Positions 1 to 10,956 of a stretch of DNA of 30,000 nucleotides are shown here, in pieces. Position numbers and translations under genes: made by a program. Position 1 is the first letter of the stretch; every line of letters starts with the position of its first letter. The DNA is taken from the NCBI RefSeq assembly GCF_964340395.1, contig NC_135557.1, positions 3,758,716 to 3,788,715 on the forward strand, given 5' to 3'. Under the pieces are notes generated by a model. That model searched no databases and was not told the DNA's origin. It saw only the letters and a program-made list of their open reading frames with translations. This DNA is from Glandiceps talaboti. Lineage: Eukaryota; Hemichordata; Enteropneusta; Spengelidae.

Positions 1-163
1 CTGTTCATCCTTTCCTAAGCAGGAGATTTAGCTAGATTTTTTATGTGATTTGTCCATTCCACTAGACGTTAGAAAGACATCATATAGAACAACTACATGT
101 ACATGTAGAGTAACTAGAGTAAAGTTAAAAGGTCATTAACACCAATTATTTTTGTTCTTATAG

Positions 164-412
164 GTATGGGTGTGGACAGCTCTGTCAAGATCAGGGTTGA
201 TGCTGGTTTGTTTGAATGGTTGGCATGGAGTCCAACTGGTATCCCTAAGTGGATGACTCCCAGTGAGATGGCTGCCTTTGGATTAAATGTTGACACAGAG
301 TATAAACCATTTGTTACATGTCAACAACTAGATCCCAAGGAGAAATGTGAACAGTACTATAAACGCAGTTACATATTTGCACAAAATATTCTCAAACTGT
401 GTGAAATGGATG
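164..412 (+). CDS. UBASH3: UBASH3-like exon (third from last): catalytic Glu region of the PGM domain
   Basis: The 249-nt exon is preceded by a pyrimidine-rich tract and TAG at 161-163, and followed by a consensus donor GTAAGT at 413. It begins with two bases completing a split codon, then 82 whole codons from ATG 166 to GAT 409-411, and leaves one base (G412) that joins GT at 2064 to make Gly. ATG 166 is an internal Met, not a start. The GLFEW motif (205-219) carries the conserved acidic residue of the histidine-phosphatase fold. Reading through the donor gives 11 foreign residues and a stop at 442-444, so failure to splice here would truncate the phosphatase before its second catalytic His. 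Confidence 0.93.
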
Positions 413-3250
413 GTAAGTGTGTAACCATGGTGAAAACTGTATGAACTGGATGGTAAGTGTGTAACCATGGTGTGGACTGGATGGTAACTATAGTGAAAAC
501 TGTGTGAACTGGATGGTAAGTGTGCAACCATAGTGAAAACTGTGTGAACTGGATGGTAAGTGTGTAACCATGGTGTGGACTGGATGGTAACTATAGTGAA
601 AACTGTGTGAACTGGATGGTAAGTGTGCAACCATAGTGAAAACTGTGTGAACTGGATGGTAAGTGTGTAACCATGGTGAAAACTGTGTGAACTGGATGGT
701 AAGTGTGTAACCATGGTGAAAACTGTGTGAACTGGATGGTAAGTGTGTAACATAGTGTGGACTGGGTGGTAAGTGTGTAACCATAGTGTGGACTGGATGG
801 TAACTATAGTGAAAACTGTGTGAACTGGATGGTAAGTGTGTAACCATGGTGAAAACTGTGTGAACTGGATGGTAAGTGTGTAACCATAGTGTGGACTGGA
901 TGGTAACTATAGTGAAAACTGTGTGAACTGGATGGGAAGTGTGTAACCATGGTGAAAACTGTGTGAACTGGATGGTAAGTGTGTAACCATGGTGAACACT
1001 AATTTGGGATAAACTTTCCCAATGTGTACATCAGCTACACACGCAAGGTTATCTATGGGTGATAATATAGGACATTACTACAAAACTGTAAAATACAGTT
1101 AAAAGGGAACATCGATCCAGGAAATAAATGCAATTTCATTTTTTTGGAAAAATTTTGCTCAGTTACTAAGAAACCCCAAATTGAAACTCTATTTCAACTT
1201 TGTTGTTGTGGCAGTGGTCCACTGTTGCATCATGGGACTTAGCAGTGGTCCACTGTTGCATCATGGGACTTAGCAGTGGTCCACTGTTGCATAATGGGAC
1301 TTAGCAGTGGTCCACTGTTGCATCATGGGGCTTAACAGTGGTCCACTGTTGCATCATGGGACTAAACAGTGGTCCACTGTTGCATCATGGGACTTAGCAT
1401 ATGTATTAGATGATCAGTAAATATTCAAAAGTATTTATCTGAAGGAAAAACACCTAGGAATCATGAATATCTAATGATTACCCAGGTTTGCTAAGTCCTA
1501 TGAAACAGCTGCAGCTGTGAACTATTGCTAGAATGAAGTTGATGTTTCCATGGCAATTGTGCCAAAGTTATGTAAATGAATCTCAAGAACCAACAGTTGA
1601 TGAAAATATCGTTATTTCCTGGAGTGGCATTCCCCTTTCATTTGAGAAATTATCAGCACTACATTTATGTGGTACATTCTATGAAAGGGATAGAAAAGAA
1701 AGACTGGTATAAATTTATCAAAGTCAAATACCGTCAGTCTCAAAACTTATCAAAGTCAAATACCGTCAGTCTCAAAACTTGTCTGTAACTCCTCTCTACA
1801 TGTATAACTTGTCTGTAACTCCTCTCTACATGTATAACTTGTCTGTAACTCATCTCTACATGTATAACTGTCTGTAACTCCTCTCTACATGTATAACTTG
1901 TCTGTAACTCCTCTCTACATGTATAACATTAGGAGTTGACCAACTTCTCATTTTAGGATAGTTTTCTAAATTAATTCTAATCATGTACATGATATAAAAC
2001 ACAAAACACCTGTCACCTAACCAATCAGCTTGTCTGTATTTGCATATATTCTCTACTGACCAGGTGGTAATGTGATTATGGTAGGCCATGCAGGAACACT
2101 AGATGGTTGTAGTCGACAGTTATTTGGACTCATGCCAAGAACACCAACAGAATTTACAAAAATTGTGCAAAAGGTAAGTTTTAAAATACAGCATTTCGCT
2201 CCCCCCCCCCCATGTGTTTGTGTATGTCTTGTGTGTCTGTACACCCACATATATTTGGCATGCACAAACTAATTTCAACCAAACCTGGCTCAAAGGTAAC
2301 ACACTATGTGAGACGTGTATGCCACTTTCTTTTATGACCAAATGAAATATGGCCGAATTGCAACCATATTTGTTGTTAAATTTCACAATCTGCATCACAA
2401 CTTTGGAGATATAATACGTAGTGAAGCCATTCAAGTATCTACATCCATATTATCAAATATGAGCTTTCTTTTAAGACCCTGACCTACGACTGTGAATCGC
2501 TTTTTCAAGGTTAAATACCCAAATTTGGGTTATCTTCAGAGCTTTTTGAAGGTTAAATAATCAAATTTGGGTTATCTTCAGAGCTTTTTGAATAAAACGT
2601 TTCAGGTGCTAACAGCACTTAATTTCATGACGTTGACCTGAATAACAAAATGGCAGCCATGTTTGTGATAAAAAAAGCACATTTTGCCTGTTATCATCAA
2701 AAGGTTGATACATATGGACACCATTCAAGCATCTACCCTCACATTGTCAATGATGTCTGATTAGACATTGACCTTTGACCTTGAGAAACATTCTCAAGGT
2801 GAAATGACCAAAATGTTTCTTTCTATGTTGAATCAAGAAAATGAATGAACAAAGCTTCCATTTAAATGTCTAAGTCCCAAAGGTCAGCTTTCTTTCCATA
2901 CCTTGACCTTTGACTTTGACCTCCATATATTCAAGGTCAAATAGCAAATTGGTCAATAAATTTTTAAAAGTTTTTGGTATCTGGAGACACCATTCAAATT
3001 TACACAATAACTTTTCCATAAAACATACAAGTTGGGGGGGGGGGGGCATGTCTTCAATTGAAGACTTGTCTGTTACTGTTGTATATCTGACAAACACCAC
3101 TGCTGTTCAACCATACAGGTGCCATACTGTGGTGTCGTCGCTCTGGAAGAACTGCCGGATGTTGGTATCTGGGACTTGATCCAGGTGCCCTTCCCAACAC
3201 TCACACATGGACCAAATCCCAGGTTTGACTGGAGAATCCTCAGGTCATGA
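164..3250 (+). CDS. UBASH3: UBASH3/TULA (STS) family protein, last three coding exons (partial gene)
   Basis: Joined exons 164-412, 2064-2173 and 3119-3250 keep one reading frame and give about 162 C-terminal residues ending at TGA 3248-3250. The product matches the C-terminal half of the histidine-phosphatase (PGM-like) domain of UBASH3A/B, which are UBA-SH3-PGM proteins that dephosphorylate tyrosine-phosphorylated signalling proteins in the cytoplasm. Recognisable blocks are GLFEW (family Glu, codon 214-216), the SYIFAQNIL helix, VGHAG (second catalytic His, codon 2087-2089), EELPDVGIWDL and LTHGP near the C-terminus. The Glu-to-His spacing here is 74 residues, against 75 in mammalian STS-1 (Glu490, His565). 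The UBA, 2H-phosphoesterase and SH3 domains and the RHGE nucleophile motif would lie upstream of the window. Whether it is closer to UBASH3A or UBASH3B cannot be said; an invertebrate may have a single ancestral gene. Confidence 0.93.
395..1003 (+). repeat. Minisatellite containing copies of the UBASH3 exon end and 5' splice site
   Basis: Units of about 40 bp, and composite units of 31+32 bp, run from the last ~18 bases of the 164-412 exon into the intron. Nearly every unit repeats an exon-like end (ACTGTGTGAACTGGATG) followed by GTAAGTGTG. Exact GTAAGT donors occur at 413 (the real one), 453, 516, 556, 619, 659, 699, 739, 769, 832, 872 and 974; one unit near 935 is mutated to GGAAGT, and weaker GTAACT variants lie at 484, 587, 800 and 903. 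The repeat therefore arose by tandem amplification of the exon-intron junction itself. Confidence 0.95.
1101..1639 (-). mobile_element. MITE-like element A, copy 1, with internal minisatellite
   Basis: Imperfect terminal inverted repeats are visible: the left end (1101-1127) and the reverse complement of the right end (1613-1639) both start AAA(A/G)GGGAA and share CCAGGAAATAA. No transposase reading frame is present, so it would be non-autonomous. It matches 7905-8265 in inverse orientation over its whole length, including blocks such as ATCTAATACATAT and GTTTCAAT. It is longer than the other copy mainly because of the six-fold 31-bp array at 1212-1397. It lies in the first visible UBASH3 intron. 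Target-site duplications are not clear. Confidence 0.6.
1212..1397 (+). repeat. 31-bp minisatellite, 6 copies, inside MITE-like element A
   Basis: Six near-identical 31-bp units each contain the short inverted repeat CAGTGGTCCACTG (6-bp arms around one T), followed by TTGCATCATGGGACTTAG. Only a few substitutions separate the units. The same motif occurs once, reversed, at 8087-8114 in the sister element. Confidence 0.95.
1717..1926 (+). repeat. Two adjoining minisatellites (32 bp x2 and 30 bp x5)
   Basis: Two 32-bp copies starting ATCAAAGTCAAATACC (1717 and 1749) run directly into about five copies of a 30-bp unit containing CTTGTCTGTAACTCC and TCTACATGTATAA, ending near 1926. They are in the UBASH3 intron and have no coding appearance. 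Confidence 0.9.
2064..2173 (+). CDS. UBASH3: UBASH3-like penultimate exon: second catalytic histidine
   Basis: The 110-nt exon has acceptor CAG at 2061-2063 and donor GTAAGT at 2174. The first two bases complete a Gly codon with G412, then 36 codons follow and the exon ends in phase 0 (AAG 2171-2173). It encodes a hydrophobic strand followed by VGHAG; the His at 2087-2089 is in the place of the second phosphatase His of the family (VAHAS-type motif in vertebrates). The following LDGCSRQLFGL segment matches the family helix after that motif. There is no frame break and no missing catalytic residue in this part. Confidence 0.92.
2418..3010 (+). repeat. Old degenerate tandem repeat with GACCTTTGACC motifs (UBASH3 last intron)
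   Basis: Three diverged units of roughly 270-300 bp can be followed by the recurring phrase CCATTCAAG(C/T)ATCTAC (about 2425, 2722; partial at 2988) and by TTGACC/TTCAAGGT blocks further on. A short 54-bp duplication (TTTTTGAAGGTTAAAT region) lies inside, at about 2500-2590. Perfect direct repeats of the AGGTCA half-site are present on the minus strand at 2769-2781 (DR1) and 2904-2922. This looks like an ancient dispersed repeat rather than exon sequence. Confidence 0.5.
3119..3250 (+). CDS. UBASH3: UBASH3-like terminal coding exon
   Basis: The exon follows an acceptor CAG (3116-3118) in phase 0 and gives 43 codons from GTG 3119 to TCA 3245-3247, then TGA. It starts with VPYCG and contains EELPDVGIWDL and the LTHGPNPRFDW tail. 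The vertebrate proteins have the same order (IPYLGF, CEELGETGIW, LTHGPTGGFNW) and also end a few residues after this Trp, so the C-terminus is full length. This exon confirms the gene is on the + strand and ends well before the rest of the window. Confidence 0.92.
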   Translation: MPYCGVVALEELPDVGIWDLIQVPFPTLTHGPNPRFDWRILRS

Positions 3251-4820
3251 TAGCATGGAAAAAAGTACTGGTTGCCATGGAATTGTATGACTATCATTGT
3301 ATTTCATCAGACAAGCTATTTTTCTTTTTAGGTTGTTAGTCAATGAATTTATACAAGAACTGTGAAAGTGTCTTTCCATGATTTCAAAATCAGAAACACA
3401 ATGTCTTTTGTATATCCTAAGGTGAGCCTTCTCTACTTCTCATGTAAGTTTACTTACTGCAGTGTAGAACAGTGCCCACTTACTGCAGTGTAGAATAGTG
3501 CCAACTTACTGTTAATGGTACAGATCAGGTTTGTGTTAGGGGGCCTTATTTTATTTCTAAGCATAACCTACAGATACCTAAAGCTCCCTAACTTGAACAC
3601 GAATGTGTATCTGTTGTACTGTTAGTCCACTGTACTACACCCTGGCTCAATATTACTGCAAAAAACATGCTATTGGCAAACTAAGACAGACACAAACTAT
3701 TACTATTGTTGTTCAGTGTGATAGTTTACACAAGTTAATGATAGCAGTGTCTTGGTTATGTGCATACGATCACCTTGTAATCAAGATATTGTAAACACTG
3801 AATGAGATTACTGTTATCTGAGGAAAACTTGTTATTAGAGACATGACGCTATTACATCAATGTCAAGTGATAACTGATATCAACATATTACAATAGTATT
3901 TTTAGTTTGTGTGTGTATGATTGTTTGTTTGTTGATAATTGATCTGCCATTATTGTATTCTAAGTATGTTTTATTATCTTGCCATTGTACTTGTGTACTT
4001 TGGTATAAACACTCTTTCTACCTCCATTCCTTTTTTTTTTCAAAATCCATATTTTAAGTATGTAATATTCAGGTAACTGACTTCACCGCCATACATAGTG
4101 TTGCACAGAGGTATTCAATTGATGACTTAAATGTTGTCTTGAATGTTAATCACATGACTTCATGAAGCTGTCATGTGATTACTCAGATCCAAGGTGTTTT
4201 TACTTCAAGTGAACACGATAAGTAAGGCTTTGAAAATTATTAGTTAACATTTATTTAATCAAGACTTCTTTGATGTATTTACCCAAGGTAAATTTAATGT
4301 CATGTAAAGGCTATGTTGTACATGACCCATTGTTGTGTTTCCCCATCTCTGAACAGCGCCCTCTATGTTACATCATAAATGTCATGTCATGTTATGAAAT
4401 GCTAAAACTCTTTCATGTAAAAGATGTGTTATATGACATGTATGTTGTGTTTCCCCCATGCTTAACAGCGCCCTCTATGTCCTCCTAGGGCTATTACTGG
4501 TGAATAGCACCCTCTATATTTTTATTGTGCCACTTTATCAGAGAAATCTAGTGCTCTTAATGTTCTCAAGATAAAGAATGGTTTTCTGTGATATTTGTAT
4601 CGTTCTATGCTGTGTATGGTGTACATTGCTAGAATGAGTCCTCTTGTAACCCTATGGAATATTAAACTTTTCTAAGTTTTCCACTCTCAGAAGGTGTTCA
4701 AAATTAAATTCATATAATTTAATATATATTTTGATTTGAATATGTAAATTTAATTCAGGAGTTAAATTGACAAATGTAGATAGGTATAGGTGAATCTTTA
4801 CCATAATTAACCAAAGCCTT
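3251..4820 (+). other. Presumed UBASH3 3' UTR and downstream region
   Basis: No coding exon is seen. A candidate polyadenylation signal ATTAAA sits at 4661-4666 and would give a 3' UTR of about 1.4 kb; an AATAAA at 5300-5305 is a weaker alternative. Short tandem duplications lie at 3450-3510 (27 bp) and 4301-4520 (diverged ~113-bp units containing CAGCGCCCTCTATGT). Confidence 0.35.
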
Positions 4821-4824
4821 ACAG

Positions 4825-5205
4825 TGACAGGTATCCCTAGTTACATGCTTTTTATCAAAAAATGATGACCAGGTCTCCCTAGCGATCAATTGTTTTGGAA
4901 TTGATAGACAGATATGCCTCACTAGCAATATATGTATCATTGTGAATTTGATAGCATGTATCCCTAACTATGTTGTATTTGAATTCCATGAAGAGATCCC
5001 CCTATCTCTCAGTTTAAAGTCATTATTTATCTCTGCTATGGTATTGCTTTTAAAGCTGTCATCTTGACCCCCTAGTTTTGTATTGTTATGAGAAAAATAG
5101 CCTAGCACCCCTAACAGTGTAGTTTTCAAGTCCAATAAACCAGCACCCCTAACTTTGCAGTTTTAAAATCCAATAGAATTGTTCCTCTGTGTGCTACTTG
5201 AATCC
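4825..5205 (+). repeat. Highly degenerate tandem repeat
   Basis: The phrase (A/T)CCCCTA(A/G)(C/T) recurs about every 40-60 bases, followed by TTTT and a CCAATA or GAATTC-like block. The clearest pair is at 5104 and 5147 (AGCACCCCTAAC...TCCAATA). The rest has decayed by point mutation and indels. Confidence 0.45.
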
Positions 5206-5653
5206 AGGGTATTTGATTTATTTTGTAAAATTTTAAAATTTTAAACTGGTATGATGGAGACAGAACTGTGTCTTATGAAAGGTAGTGTTCATTAGGACTA
5301 ATAAAATGACTAGAGATAGGGATTGAACATGTGATAATTAACCCCAAAATTAACCTGGCATGGTTTTTGCACAGATACTCTATTAAACTTAAATATTTAA
5401 TTCACACTTATTACCTTTTTATAAAAACATAGTTCTCTTGTCATGACAAATTTATTGAAAGATTTGATAGCGATTCATGTACTCAGAAAAGTGATTAACC
5501 ACATTGTAGCTTTTTGTATTAGTCAAGGTTGACAGCAAAGTGTAGTTGCTAAGGTAACATAATGAATTCAACTGTTTGGTACTTCTCTACTCTACTAAAG
5601 TTTGGGACTGTTGCTTTCCTAAAGAAGTCTTTCACCTTTCACCTTCAAATGAA

Positions 5654-5780
5654 AGAAAATAGGATAGGATAGGATAGAATAGAATAGAATAGAATTAAAT
5701 AGAATAGAATAGAATAGAATAGAATAGAATAGAATAGAATTAAATAGAATAGAATAGAATAGAATAGAATAGAATAGAAG
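5654..5780 (+). repeat. (AGAAT)n pentanucleotide microsatellite
   Basis: About 25 tandem pentamers AGAAT, with AGGAT variants at the left edge and two TTAAAT interruptions about 50 bp apart, which suggests a block duplication inside the array. Confidence 0.97.
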
Positions 5781-6373
5781 GAATGAAAATAGTTTAATGA
5801 TATCAAACAAATCCTAACAAACAGAAACTTTTTCAAAAAGACATTTTTTATTATCTGGATTTCTAATATTTCTAACAAAGTGTTTACTTGTGTAAACAGG
5901 ATTATTGTATTTAGAGACAGGATATATTCAGTGGTGAACTTTCACCTTTGCACCATGACCTTTGAAAGTTGCTGTATACTTTGTTATTAAGTAACGACTT
6001 GTCATTTTATACAAGGCAGATAAACACTTTAAGCTAGGAAATCACTTGAAATGACTGTTTGTATCAAAAGACATTTGGTAACTGTGGCTTCTCTGTATGT
6101 GAATGGATGTAAGATATGATCTGTGACAACTTAGTTTGTTCATTGTGTCCACAACTTAGTTTGTTCATTGTGTCCTCAGACAAGATGGTCACAAATATCA
6201 AATATAAATACAGTACCAATAAAAGGAAAATAGATTGTGATCTACGACTAAAACAAAATAGAGTCTCTTTGAGATCCAACTTGAATCAGATTGGTGCAGT
6301 GTATGTCTGTGTATAGGTACATGTGTTTGTTGAACGTGTGTACATGTCACATTTTTTGTGTGCAGATGGAAGG

Positions 6374-6689
<316 letters not shown>

Positions 6690-7904
6690 TGTAAGTATGT
6701 CATACATGTATGCATACATACATGTACTTACCTACGTACATATGTGAGAGATGTGTCTGTGTACTAGTGTATAAACAGTAAATTCATATCTAATCAGACA
6801 ATATGGGCCTGGAACTTAGTTGAGATTTTTTTCATTATCTAGTTAGTAAATTCTTAATAACAAACATATTATATGATTTGAGAATAAAACTGAGTAGGCA
6901 GTGATTAAAATATATTTTATCACAAAATTACAAATTAAAACAGAGTGAAATTGTTGAATTACTAAATAAATGCACAAGTTTTCTTCAAATGTGAAATAAT
7001 CAACATTGTGTAGACATGTAATTCAACTAATTAGTTGATTGGAATGATTTAATGACATTATTTAATGACAAAAAATAATCAAAATCAAAACATTAGAACT
7101 ACTGGGTCTTTATATACTTGGTAATAGTTAGAAGTATTCATTTTTGTGATTTTTGTAAACAGATATTTCATTTTTTATCAAATGTGGCATTTAGAGTAGA
7201 TATACTACTCATCCAGAAAGACTATAGAGTTTCAATTAGACATAACAATGTTGTTTTTCCATGTGCACAACATTTTTTGTTACAAATTACACAAACAAAA
7301 TACAGGCACTGATAACACTTGCATACATGAAATGTAACATTTTATCTGACTGTCAACACAATATACAGTTTTGGTTTAATCTTCCCTGTTTCATCCGACA
7401 GTAATGTTGATTGTAGTTGACAGTGAGATACAATGTATCATTTTGCTTACACACTATCAGTGTCTATTTTATGTATTTTGTAACAAAACACCTTGTGTGA
7501 GATCTACAAACATAGTGTGAGACATAAAAACATTGTGCCTCTAAATTGAAACTCTATAGTCACTCTGATTTGGTAGTAAGCATATAGAAATATAATGAAT
7601 ACATTATGAAACTCAATCGTTTACAGCTAATTTAATCGGTTACAGGTAATTTAATCGGTTACAGGTAATTTTACAAATGTTTTCTGTGATACTACAATAT
7701 GGGTATAGATAAAGATAACACTTCAGATGTACTGACTTATTGCAAATGAAATCAAAACATATTACTAAACTACTTGTAACACAATGTGATCCCTAAATTC
7801 ATTGAAGTCTAGTATAACTTTAAACTTTATGTACAAATTAGTACCAGATTTGAATAACTGCAATGTTCAGTATGGCTCAAGTGTTGTCTTTATTGTAGCA
7901 TTTT
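6690..7904. other. Gene-free AT-rich stretch
   Basis: I see no exon, RNA gene or clear mobile element. A 19-bp motif containing CGGTTACAGGTAATTTAAT is repeated about three times at 7615-7672. Confidence 0.5.
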
Positions 7905-8265
7905 AACAGTACATTCCATCACTCCAGGAAATAAAAGGCATTTTTGTACATTTTGAGTTCTGTAGAGTCATTTCATGTTTTCATATCACATGATTGCCAA
8001 AAAAACACCACATTCCTAATTGTTCATTACATTCAGATACATAGTAATGACTATTCAGTGTTCATCTAATACATATACATGTCTTCTAAGTCCCATGATG
8101 CAACAGTGGACCGCTATGAGAACATGTAAGGTAACATAGTTTCAATGTGGAGTTTCTTGTCAATTGCATCAAATTTATGTGATGTGATGTGAAAGTAAGA
8201 AGTGAATCTCAAGAACTGAAAATTGATCAAAATACCTGTATTTCCAAGAGTGGCGTTCCCCTTTC
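7905..8265 (+). mobile_element. MITE-like element A, copy 2
   Basis: This ~360-bp copy is in opposite orientation to 1101-1639. Shared blocks in order are CTCCAGGAAATAA (7920), TCATCTAATACATAT (8061), CTAAGTCCCATGATGCAACA (8087), ATAGTTTCAATGTGGAGTTTC (split here by small indels) and the right end GGCGTTCCCCTTTC (8252-8265). The left terminal repeat is more decayed than in copy 1. There is no open frame that could be a transposase. Confidence 0.55.
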
Positions 8266-8456
8266 AAGGTAAAAATATGTGTGTTAAGTACAGACACAGT
8301 TTTTGCAATGTCTGATGAGATAATGTGTACTTGCGCATCAAATGTGCACATATCCTTTGAATTCTTGTTATCCTAAAGAATTTTACCAACTAAGCGCATT
8401 ATAAGTGTGGCATTCATTTGATTACTTGGTCAACACCATAACATCCATTCTACATT

Positions 8457-8630
8457 CTACACATGTATTAGTATAGACACATGTATTAGTATAGACACAT
8501 GTATTAGTATAGACACATGTATTAGTATAGACACATGTATTAGTGTAGACACATGTATTAGTATAGACACATGTATTAGTATAGACACATGTATTAGTAT
8601 AGACACATGTATTAGTGTAGACACATGTCA
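8457..8630 (+). repeat. 18-bp minisatellite, ~9.5 copies
   Basis: Unit ACACATGTATTAGTATAG repeated head to tail with only GTATAG/GTGTAG variation. The unit contains the palindrome ACATGT. Confidence 0.97.
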
Positions 8631-9229
8631 GAACAAGTCAACCTTCATGTTCTATTTTGACCCTCTATCATTGAGATGAAGTGCTATCACAGGTACTGAG
8701 AACTAATTTGAATGTTTTATATTTAGTGGAAAATATAAACCTCACCTTAGCCTGTGCATGCAGTGGAGAGGTGTACAAATTCAGAATCATCTTTACATGT
8801 GATGACCAATCACCAATCAAATCGGAAAATTTAAGATTGAATTATATTTTTGCTCCTTATTTTTGAAAGTAGTATAACTTTTCAATGTAGTTGACGTGAG
8901 CAGGTCTCACTGTTAACTTTGCTTTTTAGTGTTTGTTTAGTTTACAATATACATATTAGGCATAGAATTCTGATTATATCAATCAACTTAAAGGGCTTTC
9001 AGTGAAAGTGTTATCATCCTAGCGGACTTTGGCAATGATAAAGAGTTGGTTAAAGGGCCTTGATTTGATTTGAGTATAATCATTCAATAGACTATTTTAC
9101 TAAGACTTGTGGAGATATAAACAAGACTGGTTTTTACTGGCAATTTGTCTAGTGATGCAACAAATCATAATAATATAATGTGTTGTTACGTCTTGTACAG
9201 TTAGTGCAAAGACTCAGTGGTTTTATGAA
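8631..9229. other. Gene-free stretch
   Basis: Open frames are at chance level (for example 61 codons at 8681-8866) and match no family I recognise; no structured repeat is seen. Confidence 0.5.
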
Positions 9230-9368
9230 AATGTAGGGTTGTGGACGTTTGAGTACTGATCAGTTGTAATAATACAATGTAGGGTTGTGGACGTTTGAGT
9301 ACTGATCAGTTGTAATAATACAATGTAGGGTTGTAGACGTTTGAGTACTGATCAGTTGTAATAATACA
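9230..9368 (+). repeat. 46-bp minisatellite, 3 copies
   Basis: Three 46-bp copies start at 9230, 9276 and 9322 with AATGTAGGGTTGT. Each holds the perfect 10-bp palindrome ACTGATCAGT. The array is followed by a C-rich tract (9368-9450) made of CACCCCTCAC-like repeats. Confidence 0.95.
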
Positions 9369-9610
9369 CCACCAGACGACACAATGCAACTTACACCACC
9401 CCTCACACCCTCACCCCTCACCCCCTCACCACTCGAGTGCACTTCACCCCCCTTGAAATTAGGAAGACTTATAGTGACTAGTCTGACAATCAAGGTTATT
9501 TAGAATCATGCTTTAATTTATTTTGTTTTACATATTTATAGAACAGAATTTAGTTGTTAACAATGCACTTTATATTTTTACAAAATTTTCCATCTTTTAG
9601 TTGGTTCTCT

Positions 9611-9930
9611 TAAAGTGACCATATGGATCAGGATTGGGGATTTATTTTGGATTTTTTATTAAGAAAACAAATATATCATGGCTTCCTACTTGAAACAAAG
9701 ACCAAGTCTTTATTTGTAACTCATTACATTTCAATATGCTGAAAGATATTCAATGTACAATAACAAACATTTTACACATTTATTAATCTTTTGCAATGTA
9801 CTGAGTTACAAACAAGGTCTTGGCATATGCTGTTTCACATAGATTTTTCAAATAGGAAGAAGTGATAAAATCATTTTCTAAATTAAAAATCCAAATAAAT
9901 AGCCAATCATGATCCATATGGTGCCATGTA
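9611..9930 (+). mobile_element. MITE-like foldback element B, copy 1
   Basis: This 320-bp unit is an imperfect palindrome. The left end reads CCATATGGATCA, GATT, TTTATTTTGGATTTTT; the reverse complement of the right end reads CCATATGGATCA, GATT, TTTATTTGGATTTTT. Inner arms also pair (CCAAGTCTTTATTTGTAACTC near 9702 with the complement of GAGTTACAAACAAGG near 9800). Without a reading frame it would be a non-autonomous MITE. A second copy lies at about 11533-11786. Confidence 0.7.
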
Positions 9931-10956
9931 ACACATGTGATGTAATAGTGATGTACTAATTGTTACAACTCCTTTACATTAATTGATAATGTTTGAAATA
10001 TAAGAATGACTTGTTACAAATAAATTTACCAGAACTTTTGTTGTTGATATTGTCGAAGACTTAATGATCCATCATTGTGGACACTTTTGCAGCTGTTTTG
10101 GTCAACATTATCCCCATAGTAAAGGATTCATAAATCAACACTGGGGCACTAGGGCATTGCTCTTGTACTGACCGACCATTCAACAAATTTCTGGACTAAT
10201 AAAGATTATTATTATTAAAACTATTATTATAGATAACTGATCTTGGTTTCCAAGTTTATCACCACGTCATAAAATCTCATCCAATGTATTGTATACTTCA
10301 ACAAAGTATGCTTAGCAGTAATTGGATAATACAGATTACCCATAATATTCAACCCTTCTGTTATCAATAACTACACTTGTACAAGGTTTTAATTCTAAGG
10401 GTTTTTGCTAAGGGTGATATGGAGGTCAAATCCCAAACAAAATCATGATACACAGTAATGGAATCTACTCTGGGAATTTATATATATACATTACCTGACG
10501 TCACCCTTTCTCAACTTTAGTAAAAACCAATGATGATTACATTGATGGAAGAAACAAAGTACAGTTTGACCTCATGTAGGTTGGATGAATTACCAAGTTT
10601 GTTGGCTGTGTGGACAGAATGCTTACCCTGTAGACCATACAAACTACTACAGGTGTAATAATTACTCTGGAGACCTTGTTTGCTAAGATAGACAAACTAA
10701 AACTATTGTCAAAACATGTTGATACAACAGTGATAAGCTATTGAATGGATGTTGGTTTAAATATAGTCTCAGTAGGGAGGCCTCACAGTTTTATTGACAG
10801 AGTTCCATAAAGTTGCAGTGTACTGTTTTTGGACTTCTAATGTTTACACTATCTTGATCACAGGGTGAATAGAATCACACAACAGAGAAACCACTACCCA
10901 CCTGTGTAATATATTACATTGAAGAACAATAGATTTAGTTTTTGTATCTATTTTAG
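9931..10956. other. Gene-free stretch with a possible retroelement tail
   Basis: At 10190-10229 the phrase GGACTAATAAAG runs into (ATT)n, which resembles the 3' tail of a truncated non-LTR retrotransposon; this is weak because no reverse-transcriptase sequence is seen. A CRE palindrome TGACGTCA is at 10496-10503. Nothing else stands out. Confidence 0.3.

Noticed and set aside
328-847. Minus-strand frames of 119-141 codons with HTYHPVHTVFT-type repeats
   Set aside because: They lie wholly in the splice-donor minisatellite, antisense to the UBASH3 intron; the periodic peptide is an artefact of a stop-poor unit.
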